NCBI GenBank assembly: GCA_002474325.1
Contig: DKNL01000241.1
Span: forward strand, 43,982 to 49,220
DNA length: 5,239 nt
Direction of reading: 5' to 3'
Origin: Opitutales bacterium UBA7389
Lineage (GTDB): Bacteria > Verrucomicrobiota > Verrucomicrobiia > Opitutales > Opitutaceae
Part shown: piece by piece, positions 1-5,239 of the stretch
How positions within the stretch are numbered: position 1 is the first letter of the stretch
How the letters are laid out: each line of letters begins with the position of its first letter
Program-made: the position numbers and the translations under genes
Notes under the pieces: model-generated
Told to the model about the DNA's origin: nothing
Seen by the model: the letters and a program-made list of their open reading frames with translations, nothing else
Databases searched by the model: none

Positions 1-47
1 CATTATTTGCTTAATACTTTGCAGTTTTGTCAATTGTCCTCACCTAA

Positions 48-944
48 ATGCGCCTTCCTCTCCTACAGAACGCTCTCGAACTGGGACCTCCCGAAGACTA
101 CTTCAAGGGTCGCTCGTCCGCCGATGTCTGCATCCCTAGCAATCTCATCCTTTTCTCGAGGCGAACTTCCCAAGAACTCCAGCGTCGCAGTTTCGATGCA
201 TACCCACATCACCGATTTGTACTCGTCTTCAATCTTATGACCGAAGGAAGCGTTACGGTGGACGGTATCCAATGGCGTCTAAAAGCCGAGCAAGGCTTCG
301 TCATCTTCCCCTATCAGTTCCACTACTATTCGGAGCTCTCCGACCCGAATATCGTGTGGCTAATTCTAACCTTTGAGTTGCAGAACCCTGTGGTCATAGA
401 GTCCTTTCGAAATCGCATAATCGATCTGGATGCCTCCACCATCGAACAGCTAAATGACATTCTGGAAGACTACCAAGGCAAAGACTCTCCTCGAACCAAT
501 CGTCGTCTCATTCTAAAATCCGCGGCCCTGATCAACCATCTTCGCGAGAGCCTTCATGGCGGACCCAAAGCGGAAATCGCCAGTCAGGGCTCCGCCCAGC
601 AAGCTTCAACCGAATTGATAAACTCCATACAGAAATACCTCTCCCAAAACTCCGATAGCCTGCAAAGCGTATCCGAGATTGCAGAAGCTTTGCATATGTC
701 GGAATCGAATCTACGGGCCCACTTTCGGCGCCACTTCAATATCAGTCTGGGCGCCTACCTGAAAAACTATCGAGCCCATCAAGCCATACTCTATCTGCAG
801 AACCCCAATCTCAGCCTGACTGATATCGCCTTCCAGCTAGGCTTCACCACCTTATCCGCCTTTTCCCGCTTCTTCAGCAATTCCATCGGCGAATCCCCCC
901 GAGCTTACCGCAAACAATTATTCAAAACGGAAGCGATAAAGTAG
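48..944 (+). CDS. AraC/XylS-family transcriptional regulator with N-terminal cupin-like sensor domain
   Basis: A cytoplasmic DNA-binding regulator of 298 residues, about the usual AraC-family length. Residues 35-110 look like the cupin-type ligand-binding/dimerisation half: 'HHRFVLVFNL' (54-63), a 'VDG' turn (71-73) and 'FPYQFHYY' (87-94). Residues about 190-292 are the double helix-turn-helix domain. The first helix-turn-helix is around 206-230 (SVSEIAEALHMSESNLRAHF). The second is around 256-280 ('SLTDIAFQLGF', then 'FSRFFSNSIGESPRAYRK'), which fits the AraC signature ending G-x-SP-x-x-YR. The start is bounded by an in-frame TAA at 45-47 directly before the ATG; the next in-frame Met is residue 64, inside the sensor domain, so 48 is the sensible start. 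No Shine-Dalgarno is visible upstream, and only a weak TAATAC (12-17) resembles a -10. The gene converges on a TonB-dependent receptor gene, suggesting but not proving a role in nutrient-uptake control. The effector is unknown. Confidence 0.95.
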   Translation: MRLPLLQNALELGPPEDYFKGRSSADVCIPSNLILFSRRTSQELQRRSFDAYPHHRFVLVFNLMTEGSVTVDGIQWRLKAEQGFVIFPYQFHYYSELSDPNIVWLILTFELQNPVVIESFRNRIIDLDASTIEQLNDILEDYQGKDSPRTNRRLILKSAALINHLRESLHGGPKAEIASQGSAQQASTELINSIQKYLSQNSDSLQSVSEIAEALHMSESNLRAHFRRHFNISLGAYLKNYRAHQAILYLQNPNLSLTDIAFQLGFTTLSAFSRFFSNSIGESPRAYRKQLFKTEAIK

Positions 945-975
945 TACAGGCTAAAGGGCTTTTCTATTAATGAAA

Positions 976-1003
976 AAGGCCCTCGCTCTTGGGCGAGGGC
1001 CTT
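976..1003 (-). terminator. Rho-independent terminator of the receptor gene, possibly bidirectional
   Basis: A perfect 11-bp GC-rich stem (arms 976-986 AAGGCCCTCGC and 993-1003 GCGAGGGCCTT) closes a 6-base loop. Read on the - strand the stem runs into a five-T tract (complement of 973-977), the classic intrinsic terminator form, about 36 bases past the receptor stop codon. Read on the + strand it lies 31 bases past the regulator stop, but only two T's end the stem and the following bases (GAAATCTTGTATTCTT) are only loosely T-rich. It should therefore terminate the receptor transcript well and the regulator transcript less well. It fills the short gap between convergent genes and would limit read-through in both directions. 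Confidence 0.9.
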
Positions 1004-1039
1004 GAAATCTTGTATTCTTACTTTCCCGACAGAGCTCGA

Positions 1040-4000
1040 TTAGAAGCTAAAGGTGTTGGTCAGGAAGTACATCTGCTCAACAGGAACACGTACGTACGCT
1101 ACAGCACCGTCCGGATTGAACGAGATTGGAATATCCGTTTCACCGTTGCTTCTGTAAATATTACGTGCATTGAACTGAACACTCCAGTCTACCTTGTTGT
1201 TCATTATTGGTCTACGGTAACGAAGGAACATGTCTCCGTCTGTGGAATCAGGACCCATCCATGGCTTCGTAACATCCGGAAGCACGTTGCCGGCTTCGTC
1301 TAGAATATTTGGGTAACCGCCAGCTATAGCGTCTTGGTAGCGCAAACTACCACCAACTTGGAAGCCTTTCAGTGGGCCATCCAAGAAGTCGTAGCGCGCT
1401 GTTATATTAACACGCCACTCGCGTTGCTCTGGTAGCTGAGTCCCATCTAAAGACTTCGCCAATATAATTGGATTTAGTGCCTGGTTCTGGAAACGCTGCC
1501 CAATCTGGTCCGACTCTCGCTGAAATGGTGAACCACGCAGATCCCACAAGCTATAGCCGAAGGGGCCAATCGGACGCTTCAAAAGCTCCGCTTGTTGGAA
1601 TGCAATCGGTCCAGCAACTGGTGCAGTGTTTGAAGTAACAGTCGTCTGCTGAGCAACATTCGCCGACAATGTCAGGTTTCTGGTTACCTGCCCAACGATG
1701 TCTACTTCAGTTCCCTTTGATACGAAATCCCGGGTCGAGTTCAGCCCTGGTTGCGGATCAGAAAGATCGACAGTCTCACCACTCTCAAGCGTTTCAACGC
1801 GATGGTTGCGAATAGCTTGAAGCTCCGGAACTACGGCATCTTGGATTGCTTTGTAGTATTCATCCCAAGACTTAACGCCGATGAGGTCAGCTCCCGTTCC
1901 TGTGAGTCGCTGACGATTGTCTGGAGACGTGTCAGGCTTTTTCGCCGCATCACTATCGCCTGGCCCAGCAGCGTTTCCATTCGCATCAACCGTGGTGTAA
2001 CTCCCAGGATTCGCGAAGAAGTCAGCATAGTTGCCAGTCACGTTTGGATCGGGCGAATAGCCATCAGGGAACAAGAGCGTCGAAGGATCGTTTTGAGCCG
2101 ACGTTATTCTATCAAGATAGAACCCTATCCGCCCACCAATTTGATTTAGACCACCACCAAGGTTCGTACGGTCATTGTTCAGAGAGGTCTCGAACTCATT
2201 GTAGCGCAAGGCTAAGCGTCCTCCTAACATTGTGACCTGAAAACCCTTCTCCTCAGTAACACCCAATGGCGGAGGCAAAGGCTGGTTCAGAATGTTGACC
2301 GATACACCGGCCGGCTGGAAGCTGTCCGCTTCGTAGTAATGAGCTTGAAGATCCATTCCAAATGGCAATTCGAAAAGGTATTCTTCTGGGAACTTTACTA
2401 CCAAGCTCTTTGTACTCGTGTCGCCTGTATTTATACTGTCTGGCGTAGTGTTGAAGTACAGGAGATCAGCATTATACGTTCCGTCCAACTCGTTTGTACC
2501 TTCCAAATCTAAACGAGTGGCTCCGTCACGACCAGCGGCACCATAGCCACCAGGATTAGGAGCTAAGTAAGCATCTTGAGTATCCGAGCGCTCAGCATAA
2601 AGAGCAACGACATGACCGTCGAGGAACGTGCTCTGTACTGAGTATGCCTCAGAAACTAGCCTGCTCTTGTTGTAGGACGCAGGGCCCTCATTCTCGATGA
2701 TTCTCCAAATCGCTTGCTTATCAGTCTTCTCTTTATTGTCGAAATACCAAATGCCATACTCGTCCCCTATCTTCGGGAAAGGAGTCTGCAAGTATCCGTC
2801 GATACGAACTTGGCCAGCACTCGTGAAGTTCCGAACGTCAGGCCCCAAGTAGACCTGAGTCTTCACAATACGGCGGAAGTTGTCGCTTAGCCCGTTGGAA
2901 ATTTCCGCAGAACCAGGCCACTTGCTGTTGTCGGCCCACCAGGAACCGCGAATCTGGCGTTGCAGATTAATATTTTCGCGATCCTCGTACAGCCCCGTGA
3001 TGGTGTGCTTACCGAGGAACTTACTGATGAAGTCGTTGTTGCTAAACTTTTCGAAATCCACTGTACCGAAAACGGTTGCACGAAACGTGTCCTGCTCGTT
3101 GGTGCGATTCCGCACAAAGTTGTCGTTCCATCGAATAACCGGACGCCCAAGATTCTCATTGAACAGTCGATCACCGACCCCATCGAAATCAGAATCTCCT
3201 GGGGAGAGGTTTTCGCTCAGATCGATCTGTATGGCTTTACGGTCTCCAGTATCAAACGGCGTAAACTCCTTTTGCTTCCGCTCTTGAGAGTCAAATGCAA
3301 GCTCTATACCCGCATTGCCGTTAAAGAGTTCCTGGACCAAAAAGACCTGGTTTAGATCGAAATCTGTAACGATGTCGTTGGTCGTACCCATGAAGAGTAA
3401 ATTGTGGTAGTCGAATACGTTACGATCTCTCATGGACTTCGCAGAGAACCCAGTGCCCCCTGTTGCCGCTCGAGACCAGCGAACGTCCTGAGTCGCGAAA
3501 CCCCTAGGACGCCAACGACCCATGATTCCTTGAATGCCTTTACCACCGAGGGCCCCGGATAATTCGGGATCGTTATCCCATCCCGGAACTTGGTCGTCAG
3601 GTGAATTGAAATTGATAGCAGGGAACAAGAAGTACGGCGTTCCGTTAACGCTGCTCAAACGTCCTCCTTGAGAAGGATCATTTTTCAGCGGATCGCCTCT
3701 CTTGAAACGGTCTACCGTTGTGCGAGGGATGAATTGGCCTTCCTGGGCTATAAACTCTGCGCGAGTTCCAGTGAAGGTAGATGGGATCGTTTCGATTCCC
3801 GCATCAAGAAGCGCCGCCACATTCTGCTGGCTCAAAGCTCCGTCGTTGATATCGTCCAAGTCCGTTCCTGGAACGCTGAGTATCGCATTGATATCTGCTT
3901 GCGTTCCCAATCCATTCCACCATGAAGAGTAATAATCCGTTGGAGGAACTACGTCAGGTGGATTACTGTCAATCTCACCTGTTTCATAGCTACCCCGCAA

Positions 4001-4771
4001 TGAAGTCCGGCCGAGGAAGTTGCTATTCTCATTCTTGAAGATTGTCGCCTCCCACGCCATGTACAACCGGGTGTCGTCCGTTACTGCAGGCGTCTGCTTG
4101 TACTTCTGCTTCTCGCTAAGTGCGGCAACCCTAATCGCTAAGCGATCGTCAATCAGCGTACGGCCGATATCGAATGTGCCACGCAACGTTCCACGATGGT
4201 CGAAACGTACGGAAACTTCAGTGTTATCTTGACCAATGTAAGCTCGCTTCAGGTTATTATTGATTACACCCCCCGGAGATCCCAAACCGAACAAAATTGA
4301 GTTCGGGCCACGATTCACAACAACGCGGTCAGTGTTATAAGAATCGAAAGGAATGTCCGTTTGGAAATAATCGCGGGTCAGGTTCGCACTAACTAGACCG
4401 CGAACTCGTTGACCTCGCTGCGGATTGACGCGCGACTCAACAGTCCCATTGCCGCCGTCTGAGTTCGAGAAATTACCAAGAACTCCCCCGACTTCGACGT
4501 TACCGATGAACTGGAGCAGTGACTCGCCGTCGGTAGCTCCGGTATCTTCCATGAATTCCTCGGTCACGACCGCAATGGAAGCTCCCAGGTCGGCAATGTT
4601 CGAGCGAACTCGGGAACCGGCCAGCGTAGTGGTGGCCCGGTAGCCTACGTCCTCGGCTGCATCGACAGAGAAGGGCGACAGCTCGATGACTTCGTCATCT
4701 TGAGCTTGCAAATAGAGCCCTGTAGTTAAGAAGCCGGCAAGTGCCAGCCTAAGTAGTTTGTTTTTTATCAT
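1040..4771 (-). CDS. Large TonB-dependent outer-membrane receptor (Opitutae/Verrucomicrobiota type)
   Basis: An outer-membrane transporter of 1243 residues that would import a ligand using TonB-ExbB-ExbD energy. Residues 1-23 form a Sec signal peptide (K3/K5/R8, hydrophobic 9-21, likely cleavage after LQA at 21-23). An acidic TonB-box-like segment follows (DDEVIELSPFSV, 25-36). The plug spans about 45-180, with 'GYRATTTLAGSRV' at 43-55 and the hallmark 'GPNSILFGLGSPGGVIN' at 155-171. The rest is beta-barrel with long loops, ending in a strand with C-terminal Phe ('FLTNTFSF'), the usual outer-membrane assembly signal. There is no room for an STN domain or a SusC-type carboxypeptidase-like domain, and no SusD gene is seen. 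It is longer than typical receptors of roughly 650-1000 residues; the extra length lies in Gly/Asp/Pro/Asn-rich stretches (about 265-450 and 900-1015). An in-frame TAG at 4799-4801 bounds the ATG at 4771; no clear Shine-Dalgarno precedes it. The frame is intact. Substrate unknown. Confidence 0.97.
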   Translation of the reverse strand: MIKNKLLRLALAGFLTTGLYLQAQDDEVIELSPFSVDAAEDVGYRATTTLAGSRVRSNIADLGASIAVVTEEFMEDTGATDGESLLQFIGNVEVGGVLGNFSNSDGGNGTVESRVNPQRGQRVRGLVSANLTRDYFQTDIPFDSYNTDRVVVNRGPNSILFGLGSPGGVINNNLKRAYIGQDNTEVSVRFDHRGTLRGTFDIGRTLIDDRLAIRVAALSEKQKYKQTPAVTDDTRLYMAWEATIFKNENSNFLGRTSLRGSYETGEIDSNPPDVVPPTDYYSSWWNGLGTQADINAILSVPGTDLDDINDGALSQQNVAALLDAGIETIPSTFTGTRAEFIAQEGQFIPRTTVDRFKRGDPLKNDPSQGGRLSSVNGTPYFLFPAINFNSPDDQVPGWDNDPELSGALGGKGIQGIMGRWRPRGFATQDVRWSRAATGGTGFSAKSMRDRNVFDYHNLLFMGTTNDIVTDFDLNQVFLVQELFNGNAGIELAFDSQERKQKEFTPFDTGDRKAIQIDLSENLSPGDSDFDGVGDRLFNENLGRPVIRWNDNFVRNRTNEQDTFRATVFGTVDFEKFSNNDFISKFLGKHTITGLYEDRENINLQRQIRGSWWADNSKWPGSAEISNGLSDNFRRIVKTQVYLGPDVRNFTSAGQVRIDGYLQTPFPKIGDEYGIWYFDNKEKTDKQAIWRIIENEGPASYNKSRLVSEAYSVQSTFLDGHVVALYAERSDTQDAYLAPNPGGYGAAGRDGATRLDLEGTNELDGTYNADLLYFNTTPDSINTGDTSTKSLVVKFPEEYLFELPFGMDLQAHYYEADSFQPAGVSVNILNQPLPPPLGVTEEKGFQVTMLGGRLALRYNEFETSLNNDRTNLGGGLNQIGGRIGFYLDRITSAQNDPSTLLFPDGYSPDPNVTGNYADFFANPGSYTTVDANGNAAGPGDSDAAKKPDTSPDNRQRLTGTGADLIGVKSWDEYYKAIQDAVVPELQAIRNHRVETLESGETVDLSDPQPGLNSTRDFVSKGTEVDIVGQVTRNLTLSANVAQQTTVTSNTAPVAGPIAFQQAELLKRPIGPFGYSLWDLRGSPFQRESDQIGQRFQNQALNPIILAKSLDGTQLPEQREWRVNITARYDFLDGPLKGFQVGGSLRYQDAIAGGYPNILDEAGNVLPDVTKPWMGPDSTDGDMFLRYRRPIMNNKVDWSVQFNARNIYRSNGETDIPISFNPDGAVAYVRVPVEQMYFLTNTFSF

Positions 4772-4779
4772 AGCCAGGT

Positions 4780-4807
4780 AGTTTCTAGTTATAAGTTTCT
4801 AGTTATA
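4780..4807. repeat. Perfect 14-bp tandem direct repeat just upstream of the receptor start
   Basis: AGTTTCTAGTTATA (+ strand) occurs twice with no gap, at 4780-4793 and 4794-4807. On the receptor's strand each unit reads TATAACTAGAAACT. The nearer copy begins 8 bases upstream of the ATG, so the pair lies in the core promoter or 5' leader. The repeat is seen directly; its role (duplicated -10-like hexamer, regulator binding half-sites, or a chance slippage duplication) is not determined. Confidence 0.95.
4788..4807 (-). promoter_or_regulatory. Tentative -10 elements of the receptor promoter
   Basis: On the - strand TATAAC, five of six matches to the TATAAT consensus, occurs at 4807-4802 and again at 4793-4788, once in each tandem-repeat unit. 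The outer copy would give a leader of roughly 25 bases, the inner a nearly leaderless message. Neither has a recognisable -35 hexamer 16-18 bases upstream (AAGCAC for the outer, AGAATT for the inner), which would fit an activator-dependent promoter but equally fits this not being the promoter. The region is AT-rich and such hexamers arise easily by chance. Confidence 0.25.
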
Positions 4808-4992
4808 AATAATTCTATTTGTAGGTGCTTGTGAGTATTTTTATCGGTGACACTGAAACGCCCCCCGATCAAACAGGAATGCTCGAAACGGGTACGTTCA
4901 GCTACGTCGAAAGTCTCTTAACTCAGGGTAGGTCGTGGGCGTATAAGAAATTCTAAGATATGGGAGGGGCCACCAACATCGGACCAAACTTC

Positions 4993-5008
4993 ATTTCGTT
5001 ACCGAAAT
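4993..5008. repeat. 16-bp inverted repeat, possible operator
   Basis: ATTTCG at 4993-4998 and CGAAAT at 5003-5008 are exact reverse complements around a 4-base centre (TTAC). The dyad is about 220 bases upstream of the receptor start. It has no T-tract and only two G:C pairs per arm, so it does not look like a terminator; a protein-binding site for a dimeric regulator is possible. The symmetry is seen directly; the function is a guess. Confidence 0.4.
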
Positions 5009-5229
5009 TTAGAAGAACCGACTTGGGAAATATATGTTCTTGTATGCTTAGCTGCCTAGGAAACGATAACCGCTTCCCCTATGGCGACCGCAATTTGTGT
5101 TTAATAAGAACCTTTCTTCTCTCCCCTTAATCTATAGGCGTCAAGCCCTGATTGGCCCGAAAACAAAACAAATTAGTAATCTGAACGCAGATTCTAGGAA
5201 CACCGACCATTCGGATAGGGTTTAACCCC

Positions 5230-5234
5230 AGGAG
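5230..5234 (+). promoter_or_regulatory. Shine-Dalgarno-like AGGAG of a gene probably starting at or just past the right edge
   Basis: The last ten bases read AGGAGAAATA on the + strand. AGGAG is a strong ribosome-binding match, and a start codon beginning at or a few bases past the window end would have normal spacing. It would belong to a gene transcribed away from the receptor. A weak promoter-like pair upstream (TTGGCC at 5152-5157, 17-base spacer, AGTAAT at 5175-5180) could serve it. No coding sequence of that gene is inside the window, so this rests on the motif and its position alone. Confidence 0.35.
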
Positions 5235-5239
5235 AAATA

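Larger units (their letters stand above)
4772..5239. other. Long intergenic region upstream of the receptor gene, no convincing gene
   Basis: About 470 bases between the receptor start and the right window edge. No reading frame here has both a good start site and family resemblance. The region is AT-rich close to the receptor start (4780-4845) and more mixed further out. It holds a 14-bp tandem repeat, a six-C run (4861-4866), an inverted repeat (4993-5008), an 18-base pyrimidine tract (5111-5128) and, at the far end, a Shine-Dalgarno-like AGGAG. It should contain the receptor promoter and any operator, and possibly the promoter of a gene reading rightward out of the window. Confidence 0.6.

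Noticed and set aside
28..33. Consensus -35 TTGACA on the - strand near the left edge
   Set aside because: The hexamer 17 bases further on is GCAAAT, not a usable -10, and 16-20 base spacers do no better; nothing of a leftward gene is visible in the window.
1088..1098. ACGTACGTACG alternating palindromic run
   Set aside because: It lies in the receptor coding sequence and is explained by Arg, Val and Tyr codons near the C-terminus.
989..1303. + strand frame of 104 codons beginning in the terminator
   Set aside because: It starts inside the terminator hairpin and runs antisense to the receptor C-terminus, with no family resemblance.
1751..2149. + strand frame of 132 codons antisense to the receptor
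   Set aside because: Arg/Ile/Ser-rich shadow translation with no ribosome-binding site; the opposite strand is clearly coding.
2880..3355. Overlapping + strand frames of 135 and 131 codons and a - strand frame of 98 codons within the receptor gene
   Set aside because: They lie inside the intact receptor coding sequence, have no recognisable domain or start site, and are shadow frames of a gene with a clear protein family.
4875..4956. ATG at 4879 preceded by AGGA, giving a 25-residue frame
   Set aside because: The AGGA touches the ATG with no spacing, so it cannot work as a normal Shine-Dalgarno.
5111..5128. 18-base pyrimidine tract, considered as a terminator T-tract
   Set aside because: It is mixed C and T and no GC-rich hairpin precedes it, so it does not fit an intrinsic terminator.
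5127..5210. 27-residue - strand frame starting at 5210
   Set aside because: No Shine-Dalgarno before the start and no recognisable sequence character; length is expected by chance.

Overview
The window holds two full-length genes facing each other, and nothing in it looks like a tRNA, rRNA, CRISPR array, insertion sequence or prophage gene. On the + strand (48-944) lies a 298-residue AraC/XylS-family transcription regulator. On the - strand (4771 down to 1040) lies a very large TonB-dependent outer-membrane receptor of 1243 residues. The two genes converge on a 95-base gap containing one strong GC-rich hairpin terminator. To the right of the receptor start is about 470 bases with no convincing gene, which should hold the receptor's promoter and probably that of a gene starting just past the right edge.

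The organism is most likely a member of Verrucomicrobiota, class Opitutae (Pelagicoccus, Puniceicoccaceae or Opitutaceae-like). The best clue is the mature N-terminus of the receptor: an acidic stretch leading into 'IELSPFSV', then 'GYRATTTLAGSRV', then 'VVNRGPNSILFGLGSPGGVIN'. This arrangement is typical of the many TonB-dependent receptor paralogues of that group. The AraC protein also has the cupin-type sensor style ('HHRFVLVFNL...VDG...FPYQFHYY') common in this phylum. The assignment is from recalled family resemblance, not from a search.

Region by region: 1-47 is a short leader of the regulator gene, cut by the window edge. 48-944 is the regulator. 945-1039 is the convergent gap with the terminator at 976-1003. 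1040-4771 is the receptor. 4772-5239 is the receptor's upstream region, with a perfect 14-bp tandem duplication close to the start codon, a 16-bp inverted repeat at 4993-5008, a reading frame broken by one stop (4831-5130), and a Shine-Dalgarno-like AGGAG with an adjacent small dyad at the very right end.

A plausible reading is a nutrient-uptake locus. The regulator would sense a small molecule (perhaps a sugar or other polymer breakdown product) in the cytoplasm and control uptake genes, and the receptor would import a ligand across the outer membrane using TonB/ExbBD energy. The link between the two is inference from adjacency only, and the substrate cannot be read from the sequence. The receptor lacks room for an N-terminal STN signalling domain, so FecA-type sigma/anti-sigma control is unlikely. 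I do not see a clearly new biological system here. The most notable items are the tandem repeat at the receptor's promoter/leader and the unexplained intergenic region.
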